Source: Tissierellia bacterium (GTDB lineage Bacteria; Bacillota; Clostridia; Tissierellales; Peptoniphilaceae). From it: a stretch of DNA of 64,000 nt. Positions 17,255 to 26,334 of the stretch are shown here, piece after piece; the stretch's first letter is position 1, and each line of letters opens with the position of its first letter. The position numbers and the translations under genes are program-made. The stretch spans positions 1-64,000 of the forward strand of contig JAUMWX010000002.1 of assembly GCA_030529425.1 (NCBI GenBank), in the 5' to 3' direction. Under the pieces are notes generated by a model. The model had not been told where the DNA came from, did not search any database, and was given only the letters and a program-made list of their open reading frames with translations.

Positions 17255-18091
17255 CTATATAAAATCCATTCTGTTTATAGCCATTTTCAAATATTTATCT
17301 CCAATCTTCGCCAAAATACGATGTCCTTTTGTAATTCCGGGACTTCTCATATCATAATAACCCAGCATATAAGGTTTACTCATTAAATCGATACTTTCCG
17401 ACCATTTTAAGTCTTCCTCAGGATTATTGGCATAGAAAAATCCTTCTACATCTTTAATTTTCATGTTTTTTAATGTCATTGACAGCATGAGCTTTAATCC
17501 GAATTTTCCAACTGTATCAAATATCAATCTTCCCCCGGGAAATCTTTTTGCCAATTCCAAAACCATCTCTTTCACCTTTTCTTTTTTTATATAGTGAAAT
17601 ACTCCTGCCGCAAAAAATACCACTCCCTCACTTCCGTCCAAATTGTCCATCCATGAGTAATCAGTCAGATCACAAGCTATGTTTAGTTCCCTATCCGTTA
17701 GATCAATCAGATTTTCACGAATCTCTATAATTTCAGGAAAATCAATATTTACAATTTTGCAAGTACCGTTGTCGCAGGCTTTTCCAGTTTGATCCAGTCC
17801 ACAACCGAGATTTACTATAGTTGCATTCGGATATTTTTTCAAGTAATCTTTGATTTCCCACATTATATCCAATTGACGCATTGCAGCTTCAAGCGCTCCG
17901 AATTCATAAGAGAATTTATCTTTTTTTAATTCCAATTCAGAAAAATCATAATCCAGCTTATCGCATAATTCCTTTGCAGATTTATCAAAGTACAATTCAG
18001 GAAATTTTTCGGCACACATCTTCCTTCCATATAAAGGTACAATCAATGTTTCCTGAACAGAATTTTTTTCAATCCTTATTTTTTTACTCAT
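17255..18091 (-). CDS. Leucine-carboxyl-methyltransferase-like (LCMT/TcmP family) methyltransferase
   Basis: A 278-residue class I methyltransferase of the LCMT/PPM1-TcmP O-methyltransferase group. The early RKMCAEKFPELYFD segment, AAMRQLDIMWEIKDYLKKYP, SAM motif TIVNLGCGLDQTGKACDNG (about 91-109), VNIDFPEIIEIRENLI and VFFAAGVFHYIKKEKVKEMV match that group's layout. Members methylate carboxylates or small aromatic polyketides, and many bacterial ones are uncharacterised. AGGAGATTTT-like spacing precedes the ATG. Substrate unknown. Confidence 0.75.
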   Translation of the reverse strand: MSKKIRIEKNSVQETLIVPLYGRKMCAEKFPELYFDKSAKELCDKLDYDFSELELKKDKFSYEFGALEAAMRQLDIMWEIKDYLKKYPNATIVNLGCGLDQTGKACDNGTCKIVNIDFPEIIEIRENLIDLTDRELNIACDLTDYSWMDNLDGSEGVVFFAAGVFHYIKKEKVKEMVLELAKRFPGGRLIFDTVGKFGLKLMLSMTLKNMKIKDVEGFFYANNPEEDLKWSESIDLMSKPYMLGYYDMRSPGITKGHRILAKIGDKYLKMAINRMDFI

Positions 18092-18191
18092 AAAATCTCC
18101 TCTCCGTTTTTAATTAAAATATCAAAAAAGGCATAGAAACAATAGTTAACCCTGCATCCATACCTTTACAATTCAACACATGATCTATTGA

Positions 18192-18767
18192 CTATTTTTT
18201 AAATTTGAAACAAAAATCACATTTTTCTCCGTTCATCCCCAAAGTCTGGCTTCTTTCAAATTCCATTTTATTAATATCTCCAAATATAATATGATCACTC
18301 AAACAAAATACTTCACATAACTCGAGGCATTCGAAATGAGCACATGTATCTGCCCACAAACACTTATTTACATCAAACACATATCTCTTTTCATTATTTT
18401 CAAGTATTTTAATTTTCCAAATTTCAGTTCCCGACATGGTTTTTTTCATCATAAAACGAAATAATTTCGAAAACTTTGGAAATCTGAAAAATTTTTTCAA
18501 AATATTATTTAATTTTCTAGCTTTATGATTAGCCCTCTCTCTTACAAGCTCTACCGCCTCTTCTTTCGGTACATCAAACTCCAAAAATGTTCTATACAAT
18601 GCAATATTGGATAAAATACTTGCTTTTTGTACTTTTTTTTGCTTTTTGCTCCATGACCCCTCATTTGATTCTTTAACAAGAATATCAAAATTCTTTTTAT
18701 ACTCCGCATCTAAATTTTCTAAAATATGATGATCCACTTTAGAAGAATAAAATTTTCCAAATTTCAT
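18192..18767 (-). CDS. L-2-amino-thiazoline-4-carboxylic acid hydrolase-family protein
   Basis: A 191-residue protein resembling the ATC hydrolase family (named after a Pseudomonas enzyme that opens the thiazoline ring on the way to cysteine). The cysteine-rich C-terminal half is diagnostic: CLWADTCAHFECLELCEVFC (about 136-155), FGDINKMEFERSQTLGMNGE and CDFCFKF at the end. No signal peptide. Many family members in gut and oral anaerobes are stand-alone genes with no proven substrate, so the name marks the family only. Confidence 0.65.
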   Translation of the reverse strand: MKFGKFYSSKVDHHILENLDAEYKKNFDILVKESNEGSWSKKQKKVQKASILSNIALYRTFLEFDVPKEEAVELVRERANHKARKLNNILKKFFRFPKFSKLFRFMMKKTMSGTEIWKIKILENNEKRYVFDVNKCLWADTCAHFECLELCEVFCLSDHIIFGDINKMEFERSQTLGMNGEKCDFCFKFKK

Positions 18768-18901
18768 ACCCCACCTCTATTCTTCATCAAAATTTATTCC
18801 GCTACAGTCTTAGAGTTTCCTTATTTCCTTAGATATTTTATATTTACCCTTTCTGTATTCAATTAATTATTTTTATCACGTATATTTTTCCTATGATAAA
18901 A

Positions 18902-18948
18902 AATCAACCTTTATAACTCGGAAGTCATGCCAAGCTTAAAGGTTGATT
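18902..18948 (-). terminator. Terminator of the 177-residue lipoprotein gene
   Basis: A 12-bp perfect stem (AATCAACCTTTA with TAAAGGTTGATT, 23-base loop) is followed on the minus strand by TTTTTATCA. It starts 8 bases after the stop codon. Confidence 0.75.
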
Positions 18949-18955
18949 CTACCTG

Positions 18956-19489
18956 CTATTTATTTTTCAATAATGTTTCCAATTTATCAGTCGCAAATCT
19001 TGCAATCTTCATCGCCGTTTCATTGTCCTTTGCACAAATCGTAATCATATAATCTTCCTTTAGTACATAAATCCAATTATCTGCTTCTTTACTCGTAAAT
19101 GCTTTATCGCCCAACCCTTCTATATCAACGCTTTTTTTACTCATATCCTTCATTCCGTCATAAAGAGTTTTAATCCTTTCTTCAGACATGTGATTTAATG
19201 ATATTTGAACAAACCCTTTGACTCCAAAACCATAATTGACAAGGTTCATACCTACAGCTTCCTCTTCACTCTTATAAACCTCTTCCACTTTAAGATTTGT
19301 AAGATTTTCAGTATCTTCCTTGCTGAGAATATCTTCAGGGAGAATTTGCTTGGTATCTTTAATCTCCTTCTTTGGAGCATCAGTTTTTGTTTCATTTACA
19401 TTTTTGATTTCAGTTCCTTTTTCTGATGAACATGCGACAACCGAAATAATAAATGAAAATATGAGAATAACAATCCATACCTTTTTCAT
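18956..19489 (-). CDS. Predicted lipoprotein of unknown function
   Basis: A 177-residue secreted lipoprotein. The signal peptide MKKVWIVILIFSFIISVVAC ends in a good lipobox (VVAC). A Ser/Lys/Thr-rich linker (about 21-50) follows, then a small domain with LSKEDTENLTNLKVEEVYK, YGFGVKGFVQISLNHMSE and EGLGDKAFTSKEADNWIYVL. The pattern resembles DUF-type lipoproteins with a mixed alpha/beta fold, but I recognise no named family. It is monocistronic with its own terminator. Confidence 0.7.
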   Translation of the reverse strand: MKKVWIVILIFSFIISVVACSSEKGTEIKNVNETKTDAPKKEIKDTKQILPEDILSKEDTENLTNLKVEEVYKSEEEAVGMNLVNYGFGVKGFVQISLNHMSEERIKTLYDGMKDMSKKSVDIEGLGDKAFTSKEADNWIYVLKEDYMITICAKDNETAMKIARFATDKLETLLKNK

Positions 19490-19739
19490 AATTACTCCTT
19501 CAATACGAATAGCTAAAAATAAACCGATTACCGTTCACAGATAACACCGCAACAACGGAGTTATTTATAAAAATCTCTTCAAAAACACTTACACGAAGCA
19601 TGTAATAAATATAATCTTTTCGGTAGTATTATACACCTTTGACACCTTCATGTCAATATTGCAAAATCTTTCCTACATTCGATTGATATGAGATTGATCT
19701 CCTGAAATAGGTACCCGAAGTGGTAAATGTTTTAAATTT

Positions 19740-21116
19740 TTACAGCCATGACATTATTTTTTTAAGAAGTCGAAACTTCTCCTTGTACGGAGGATAGCGC
19801 AAATTAATATCAAACAAGGTTGATTTCGTTACTATAGATTTTTGGTAACTGAAAGTCTCAAAACTCGCTTTGCCGTGATATCGTCCCAAACCGCTAGATC
19901 CGACTCCTCCAAATGGAAGTTTATTGTTACCTACATGAATCAAAGTATCATTTACGCATCCACCTCCAAATTTTACCGTTTCCAAAATATTTTGAGTCAC
20001 TTCTAAATTTTCAGAAAAAACATAACATGCTAAAGGACTTGGTTTGTTTTGAATCTCTTCAATTACACCATCCAGATTGTCATAAGTCAAAATAGGCAAG
20101 AGAGGTCCAAAAATTTCCATTTGCATCGATGGACTGTCCCAATCCTTACATTCAAATATAGTCGGTTCAATCTGACAGCTTTCCCGATTTACAGTACCCC
20201 CATACAGAATATTTTCGTTTTCGATTAGACAACACAATCTGTTAAAATGCTTTTCATTTATGATTTTAGGATATTCAGGATTTTGAATCGCATCCTTTCC
20301 ATAGAATCTTTCGGCGTATTTCTTACATGCTTCAATAAAATCTTCTTTTATTGATTGGTGAATATAAACATAGTCTACGGCAACACAAGTCTGTCCGGCA
20401 TTAATTAACTTTCCCCACATAATTCGTTTGGCGGAAAGATCTATTTTGGCACTCTTATCTACAATACATGGTGATTTACCGCCGAGTTCCAGGGTAACAG
20501 GAATCAATTTCTGTGCAGATTTCATCATGACATACTTTCCAACATCGCTGTTTCCCGTGAAGAAAATATAATCGAAATCCTGATCTAAAAGTTCCTGATT
20601 TTCATCACGACCGCCTTGTTGAACATCTATATATCTCGTATCAAAGCACTCGTTTACTATCTTTTCTATCACAGCAGAGGTTTGAGGAGAATAATTTGAA
20701 GGCTTTAAAACAACGCAATTACCTGAAGAAATAGCACCTACCAAAGGAACTAAAGAAAGCTGAAAAGGGTAATTCCACGGAGAAATAATTAATACACAAC
20801 CATAAGGCTGATAAACTACATAACTTTTTGATTTTAAATGAGCAATCGACATGGCAACTCTTTTCTTCTTCATCAATCTTTTCAAATGTCTTTGAAAATA
20901 ATTAATTTCATCAAAAACTAGAGCAATTTCGGTCATATATGACTCAGCTTCAGATTTATTTAAATCGTTTTTTAGTGCCTCTAATATTTCCAACTCATAC
21001 TTTTTTATCGTTGATTTCAATTTTTTTAGCTGTTCCATTCTAAAAGAATAGCTTAATGTTTCATTTGTTTTAAAATAAGATTTTTGTGTTGCAACCTTCT
21101 TACTGATTAAACTCAT
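19740..21116 (-). CDS. NAD(P)-dependent aldehyde dehydrogenase
   Basis: A 458-residue class 3-like (ALDH3-type) aldehyde dehydrogenase that oxidises an aldehyde to the acid. Landmarks are the PWNYPFQLSLVPLVGAISSG cofactor region (about 112-131), the catalytic Glu in VTLELGGKSPCIV (about 207-219), the nucleophilic Cys in INAGQTCVAVDYV (about 237-249) and EIFGPLLPIL, with the closing PFGGVGSSGLGRYHGKASFE. It follows a small membrane protein by 65 bases with AAGGAG before the ATG. Likely handles medium or long-chain aldehydes, as ALDH3 members do; substrate not shown. Confidence 0.9.
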   Translation of the reverse strand: MSLISKKVATQKSYFKTNETLSYSFRMEQLKKLKSTIKKYELEILEALKNDLNKSEAESYMTEIALVFDEINYFQRHLKRLMKKKRVAMSIAHLKSKSYVVYQPYGCVLIISPWNYPFQLSLVPLVGAISSGNCVVLKPSNYSPQTSAVIEKIVNECFDTRYIDVQQGGRDENQELLDQDFDYIFFTGNSDVGKYVMMKSAQKLIPVTLELGGKSPCIVDKSAKIDLSAKRIMWGKLINAGQTCVAVDYVYIHQSIKEDFIEACKKYAERFYGKDAIQNPEYPKIINEKHFNRLCCLIENENILYGGTVNRESCQIEPTIFECKDWDSPSMQMEIFGPLLPILTYDNLDGVIEEIQNKPSPLACYVFSENLEVTQNILETVKFGGGCVNDTLIHVGNNKLPFGGVGSSGLGRYHGKASFETFSYQKSIVTKSTLFDINLRYPPYKEKFRLLKKIMSWL

Positions 21117-21181
21117 TAATTTCTCCTTATTTTAAATTAGTAATAAATCAAAAACATCAAATTAACACATGTCAAATAAAA

Positions 21182-21682
21182 TTACAATCCTGCATATACA
21201 GATACAAAAATTGCAGTAAATACAGAAATTACAAGACTGATAACCGTGCCTTTTACGCTTTCAATAATATGAAATCTACAATTTTTATACTCTTTGTCCA
21301 TATCTTCAGTTCCCTTTATTCTAACTTTATGACTATTGCAAAACCAAAGACAATCTACAACAACGGCATCATACCAAGTTATCGCCATCATAATTGCAAG
21401 CATGGGAAAAAATGCCCCCAAAAAAGTTCTTACGCAATTTAAATAAAAAATCAAAATTCCGCCAAGTAAAATAAAAACTGCAAATGCCACAGCTTTTCGT
21501 ATAACTTCTACAACTGAAAAATGAGTCTTTTGTTTCTCTGAAACTAATCCCAGCTCAACTAATCGATTTCGAATAGCAGGCGGATAACTGCTAATCCATG
21601 ATATAGGGTTTTTAGTAACGGAGTTATATACCAATATATGAAATACAATACAAGCTACAATACATTCTATTAAAAGTAACAT
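21182..21682 (-). CDS. Four-helix membrane protein of unknown function
   Basis: A 166-residue integral membrane protein with hydrophobic segments near 1-20, 62-82, 85-105 and 145-165. Between the first two is a charged loop (SSYPPAIRNRLVELGLVSEK). The start at ATG 21682 is preceded by GGGAGGAATT. An ATG four codons upstream would use the ribosome site itself and is less likely. It probably shares a transcript with the aldehyde dehydrogenase. No family recognised. Confidence 0.6.
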   Translation of the reverse strand: MLLLIECIVACIVFHILVYNSVTKNPISWISSYPPAIRNRLVELGLVSEKQKTHFSVVEVIRKAVAFAVFILLGGILIFYLNCVRTFLGAFFPMLAIMMAITWYDAVVVDCLWFCNSHKVRIKGTEDMDKEYKNCRFHIIESVKGTVISLVISVFTAIFVSVYAGL

Positions 21683-21694
21683 AATTCCTCCCAT

Positions 21695-22129
21695 TTAATT
21701 TTTACTAATTTAAAAATATACCAAAATTAAATTTATGTAAATCTAAATAAATTTTAGTAATAGATAAAACATGCGTGAGTAATTTTCATGGACTTAATTA
21801 AATTTGTTTTCGCATGTATTCATCTCAATTTATTGAAATAAAAAATCGATTACTTTGAAGCTCAAAAAAATTGAATCTAAAGAATTCAAATTTTTTGAGC
21901 TTAGTTATTTTTTGCTAATTGATTTTTATTCCGATAAATATCAGAGTTTATAATTATATTCTTAAATTTTAATACTTTTACTCCAAAGAAGTAATATTAA
22001 GTAAGATTGTTATTGGATGATATATAAAATATCGTACTGTTTAATATATAGATTTGCCTATTTTATACTCTGTATTTCCCAAATTCTTTATTTTTCAAAA
22101 TACTTAGTATTTTTTCTGAAAATACAATA
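21695..22129. other. Gene-free AT-rich spacer
   Basis: No gene seen. It holds the hairpin at 21858-21902 and a distant inverted repeat ACATGCG (21769-21775) / CGCATGT (21811-21817) upstream of the membrane-protein gene, which could be an operator pair. The edge of the accessory zone lies here. Confidence 0.4.
21858..21902. terminator. Long hairpin, possible bidirectional terminator
   Basis: A 19-bp stem with two internal mismatches pairs 21858-21876 with 21884-21902 (AAGCTCAAAAAA... with ...TTTTTTGAGCTT). A T-rich stretch follows on either side a few bases away. It would terminate the decaying FRG gene (minus strand). Confidence 0.55.
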
Positions 22130-23119
22130 TTAATTTATCATTTCTAATTTTGTTTTAAGATATTCAGCAACATGATCAATGTCTGGAAATAAACTAGCCT
22201 TGTTAATGCCTAAATCATATAATTGTTTGAGAATTTCTTTTTGATTTTTAATAGTAATCTCACAAGTTAAGTATTCTATATTTTTTTCTTCCTCTATTAA
22301 ATCCCAGATATTTTTTTCATCTCTGTTATATGATTTTTATTTTCTTCTCCTAACAATATATCTCTGTTTAATCCACTTAAAATAAATGCTCCATCATGTT
22401 TCTTTATCCTTGAATTAGCCTTTGCAGGTTTAATAAATATTGGCTTAATATGATCTTCAATTATAATAGATCTCTTAAAAGCCAGTACTTCCTTACATAT
22501 TTCATGATAAAATTTTTCAACTATTTTATCCTCGTATGCCGTACCTCCCTTTTTTAATTTAAATTTTTCACTAATAGTATTATCTTTAATAATATACTCT
22601 TTAATTAATAATATACTCTTTAATAATTTTATTGAATAATTCTTTTTTATGTTCCGTGCCTAATCTTGGCAGACAAGACAACATAAGAACTTTATCGCTA
22701 TATGAATAACATACTTGATTTTCATCCACATCAAATACATATACTTTACCAGATTTAGCATCATCTGATGCATCACATGCAAAATATAAAGCCACCAAAG
22801 GATTCGTAGTAACATCCAATAATCTAGTATAACTACCATGATGTTGCATGATTACCAATTTTTCTATATTATTGGTATTTTTAAACATTTCGGGGTTTCT
22901 AACTAACATTTCATTATACAACCTATATTCTTTATCTATATTTTTATTTCTATGAATACCTGAATTTAACTTATATTGTAAATTCGAATGTCCCCTGTAG
23001 AACTTTATTGAGTTTGCTTCCTTATTTTTATTATCTCCCATATTGTTCTTTTTACTCAATGACAATATAACTTTTAGATATTCTAATAAGCTTTCTATTG
23101 TTACTTCAATTTTTTTGAT
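22130..23119 (-). pseudogene. Broken FRG-domain protein gene
   Basis: Remnant of an FRG-domain protein of about 300 residues. The domain core is clear (FYRGHSNLQYKLNSGIHRN, MQHHGSYTRLLDVTTNPLVA, YFACDA, KVYVFDV). The first frame ends early because of an exact 19-bp tandem duplication (22586-22623). Removing one copy restores reading into KGGTAYEDKIVEKFYHEI. A second one-base loss near 22330 shifts the frame again, after which YDLGINKASLFPDIDHVAEY, the usual end of such proteins, is still readable. There is no ATG for the N-terminal segment (KIEVTIESLLEYLKVI) because an in-frame stop lies just upstream. FRG proteins occur in accessory and defence-like islands; the exact role is not established. 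Confidence 0.8.
22586..22623. repeat. Exact 19-bp tandem duplication that breaks the FRG gene
   Basis: Two adjacent identical copies of a 19-bp unit (22586-22604 and 22605-22623). As 19 is not a multiple of three, the duplication creates the TAA that ends the intact part of the FRG reading frame. Confidence 0.9.
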
Positions 23120-23157
23120 TTAGAGTTTGCTTCCTTAAAAATTTTACATAAGTTTAA

Positions 23158-23424
23158 CTATATATCTATATCCTTATCTCTATATTCACTATGAAGCCAA
23201 ACCGTTGGTCGGCTTTGGTTAGAGGAAATTATCCCTATCCCAATAAGAATCTCACCAAAATAAGCATAGATAACACAAGAAGCCCCTATTATTTTATCTA
23301 TAAACTCATCAAATTCTTCATTCAAATGATAACAATCTTTCACATCTTCATACAAATTATTTATCTTTTCTCTTTCAGGTCTTTTTTTGTATATCTTATA
23401 TTCACTATTAGTATTCTCCTTAAT
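23158..23424 (-). pseudogene. Small unassigned frame, probable gene remnant
   Basis: An 88-codon open stretch without an ATG; the first usable start is TTG at 23355 (65 residues). It reads IYKKRPEREKINNLYEDVKD and later CVIYAYFGEILIGIGIISSN. An AAGGAG motif lies upstream but is not placed for an in-frame start codon. It precedes the FRG pseudogene on the same strand and is probably part of the same decayed unit. No family recognised. Confidence 0.4.
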
Positions 23425-23729
23425 CTAAAATCTCCATAATTAATAATTGATTATATTTAAGCCTATTTTTTTAGGTGTCTTTTATTCTTTATCTTCTTTC
23501 TAATAAAAACACTACATATTGCTTATTAGTTTTATTGGTGTATTTTCATATCAATTTATTTTCTTATTAAATACCTGCATTAAATGTATTTTTTAACTTT
23601 AACAGTATATTTTTTTGTTTGTTTCATTTTGTAATTTATTTCTTACCTATATACAATAACAAAAAAACTAAACAATTACAAAAAACTAAAATTTTCATAT
23701 TTACTATTTATTCTCATTATCCAATTATA
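23425..23729. other. Gene-free AT-rich spacer
   Basis: About 300 bases of extremely AT-rich DNA between the decayed FRG unit (minus) and the secreted-protein gene (plus). I see nothing in it beyond the promoter at its right end. Confidence 0.5.
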
Positions 23730-23757
23730 TTGACAAAAAATAGTATATTGATATAAT
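23730..23757 (+). promoter_or_regulatory. Promoter of the secreted 173-residue protein
   Basis: TTGACA (23730-23735), 16-bp spacer, TATAAT (23752-23757): a near-perfect consensus promoter on the plus strand, about 45 bases before the ATG. Confidence 0.8.
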
Positions 23758-23802
23758 TAATTTACAACAATTAGGTTTTGTTAACAAAAATGGAGGGTCT
23801 AT

Positions 23803-24324
23803 ATGAACAAAAAATATTTAATTAAGGATATTTTATCACTTTTTTTTATTTCTTTGATAATATTTAACACAAATGTCGGTAACTCGTACGCATCAAATTC
23901 ATTCAACAAAGTAATCATTGAACCCATGGCGCCTGGTGATTATGGCACCTATATTACCTTTGGAAATAGAAAAATAGTTTCACGAATTAATTCTAAATTC
24001 GTGGGATATGCAAAACGTCTTACTCCTTATTGGACAAAATCTAAAGAATATCATGTTAATTCTGGAACTTCCCTTCAGTTAGAAGCTTCTGTTTCTTATA
24101 AAGGAATAGTTTCTTTATCTCTTTCTTATTCCCACACAATAGGAGCTACTACAGTTATCCCAGCTAATTCTTCTAAATTTAGCAAACTAGCAGTATATGA
24201 TGATTTTAGGGTAGTTAGAGAATCAGTGTATATTCATGAGAATGGAATCAAAAGATTTCTATACTACTCATATAAATTAGAACGCATTCCAAATCAAACT
24301 TCATTAAGGGTTAGATATAGATGA
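23803..24324 (+). CDS. Secreted orphan protein of unknown function
   Basis: A 173-residue protein with a signal peptide (positive MNKKYLIKD, hydrophobic core to about 28, cleavage likely after SYA). The mature part of about 140 residues is basic and beta-rich: APGDYGTYITFGNRKIVSRI, SGTSLQLEASVSYKGIVSLS, HTIGATTVIPANSSKFSKLA. It has no cysteine and no anchor, so it should be released. It is one of few plus-strand genes, has a consensus promoter and GGAGG site, and sits alone between decaying elements. I do not recognise a family. A secreted antimicrobial or adhesin-like role is possible but unsupported. Confidence 0.7.
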   Translation: MNKKYLIKDILSLFFISLIIFNTNVGNSYASNSFNKVIIEPMAPGDYGTYITFGNRKIVSRINSKFVGYAKRLTPYWTKSKEYHVNSGTSLQLEASVSYKGIVSLSLSYSHTIGATTVIPANSSKFSKLAVYDDFRVVRESVYIHENGIKRFLYYSYKLERIPNQTSLRVRYR

Positions 24325-24846
24325 ATATTGTGATGCTGTAATTACTAAAAAGTTATTCTGTATTTCAACCAGTGCATTAAAACACAAAAAACTCAATTCC
24401 AGTTTTCTGGTAAGTTCCTGTATAATTTCAATTATATTTATATTTTTTATTTTAATAAAATGTATTTTCGACGTTTAAATTAAGATTTGTAAAAGTTCGA
24501 AGCTAAAATTAGCACTAGAAATCCACCTCAATTCATAAGAATTATTTGTAAACTATTTAATTTCGACATTTTGAGGTAATAATCTTTTTTAGTTAATTAT
24601 AGAATTTTTTATTGTATCGTAAAAATTAATGCTCTTTAGCATTTTTTAGCTGAATTTTATTTGATTAATACTTTTCTATTTATTAATGTACAAAGATTTA
24701 AATACTATAAATACAATCCTTTTAATAATTTCTAACATTTGAGATTAATCGTATCTCAATATGTGTTTTGAAGTAGCTATTTCATCACAACTATGTAATT
24801 ATTACTTTATTTTCTCCAACATCAATTTAATAAAGGATCTTAGTCA
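24325..24846. other. Gene-free stretch after the secreted-protein gene
   Basis: About 520 AT-rich bases with no supported gene. A small plus-strand hairpin with a T run (AATGCT-CTTT-AGCATT, 24628-24643, then TTTT) could be a terminator, about 300 bases after the gene. Confidence 0.4.
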
Positions 24847-25556
24847 AATAGTGTTGGTGAAGAGTTTTAAACAAATAATATAGAGAGTTGGAAATAATAT
24901 TCCAACTCTATTTTTACTTGTTAAACTGTTCCTTTGGTCTTAAAGTAATCAATATTCTGTTTCTGAAGTGCAAAAAAGATTTGTATTCAAAAGCAATTCT
25001 TTTAAGTACTTTAATAAAGTTTTTAATATCTTAAGTAAAGCTGTTAAAGTAGTCTTAAATTACTTTCAGATTTATATTGGATTTGAACTCATCAAAAGAT
25101 AAATTTTAAGAAATAAAAAATCTATCAGCAAAGAATTTCTTAAAACCTTTATCGATATATCTAGTGACAGTTGAATGAGAAATGCTACTAATTTTAGCAA
25201 TATCTATTTCACTAATTTTTTGAGATAAAGTGGCAAAAATGTGAGATTTTAGTCTATTAGATATTGAACAATATTTATTGATAATATTGATTGTGCGATA
25301 AAGGTAGAGTTACATTATTCACAAAAAAATCTTTGTTTCTTTAAGTTAATAGCATCGAGTTAACCATTTACAAGAAATAATTCTAACGATATCATTTTTT
25401 GAACCATAATTGATTATCCTGGTTGGATTTGAGTTAGTGCAACAAGTAAAGACTACAGCATCATAAGTAAGAGTTGCATAAATTGTAAAGGATAAAGAGC
25501 AATATGTTTTTTAACTTTTTAAGTGCTGATAAAGGCTATTCTTCACCAACACTATT
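24847..25556 (-). mobile_element. Deleted ISL3-family-like insertion sequence
   Basis: Bounded by a perfect 17-bp inverted repeat AATAGTGTTGGTGAAGA (24847-24863, complement at 25540-25556), similar to ends of ISL3-type elements. Just inside the left end a hairpin (GAGTTGGAAATAATATTCCAACTC then ATTTTTAC) acts as the transposase terminator. The enclosed transposase is broken and the element is only 710 bp, so it is internally deleted. No target duplication is visible. A related end lies at 31791-31841. Confidence 0.7.
25110..25500 (-). pseudogene. ISL3-like transposase remnant
   Basis: Fragments on the minus strand in more than one frame with several stops: TLTYDAVVFTC...INYGSKNDIVRI, LKKQRFFC, and the helix-turn-helix part ISEIDIAKISSISHSTVTRY. 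The order (zinc-finger-like N-terminus, KKQRFFC, then HTH) is that of ISL3 transposases. The catalytic DDE part is missing. Boundaries are approximate. Confidence 0.55.
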
Positions 25557-26019
25557 AATTATAAAGCCTTTATAAAAATACATCATTTATTAAAGTATTT
25601 ATCAATATAAATATAATAGAAAAAAATCACCTTTTAATGTAGTCCTCTTGGCTACTCCTTAATAATTTAATGCAAAAACTCTTCAAGTATGTGAATCTTA
25701 TAATCTCTAAAAATTCACCGTTTATCCTCTTCAATAGCCTTATATACACATGATTCCTAACAGATATTTGCATGTCTAGACCTTATCGTAACATACGCTT
25801 ATCATAATACCTAATCTTTGATCATTCTCTAAAAAACTAATACCATTACTTTCATTATATATACAAAATAATTCATTGGCATTAATATAGCAAATTTTAC
25901 TTTTTAGAATCCCACATCATATAAAATAAAAACAATCAGCAAAAATATTACTATGAGTATATTGTCAGAAATAGATACTGAAGGCATGGAACTTGTGAAT
26001 GTCCTGAAACCGATTTAAT
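25557..26019. other. Gene-free stretch beside the IS remnant
   Basis: About 460 AT-rich bases with many stops in all frames. Only a 21-codon plus-strand frame at about 25952 without a ribosome site is visible. I see no recognisable element. Confidence 0.4.
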
Positions 26020-26109
26020 TTAATAAGGGATTGTTTTAACTATTTTCTCTAAAATATAAAGTAGTGCTATCACAATTAAAAAACCTGCTAATTGTTTTGA
26101 ATAATTCAT
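26020..26109 (-). CDS. 29-residue single-helix membrane peptide
   Basis: A short frame, MNYSKQLAGFLIVIALLYIL then EKIVKTIPY, with a strong ribosome site (AAGGAG, 6 bases before ATG 26109). One membrane helix covers about residues 8-20, with a charged tail. Such peptides include type I toxins and small regulatory membrane proteins. There is no antitoxin evidence here, so it is only a good small-ORF candidate. Confidence 0.45.
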   Translation of the reverse strand: MNYSKQLAGFLIVIALLYILEKIVKTIPY

Positions 26110-26334
26110 ATGAATCTCCTTAAAATTATTCTTATATAAGCTATTTTTCATTTCTAAAAACAAACATACTTAAGCCCTATTATAGCGTATATAATATTTT
26201 TCGCGAACAACTAAACCTTTAGGACAGTTAAAATAAACACGACAACACGATACTATCATCCAAATGTTAAGGGTTTATACATGGTTTTAGATGCATTCCA
26301 CACAAATCTTTATATTTTCATAATTTTCAATAAA

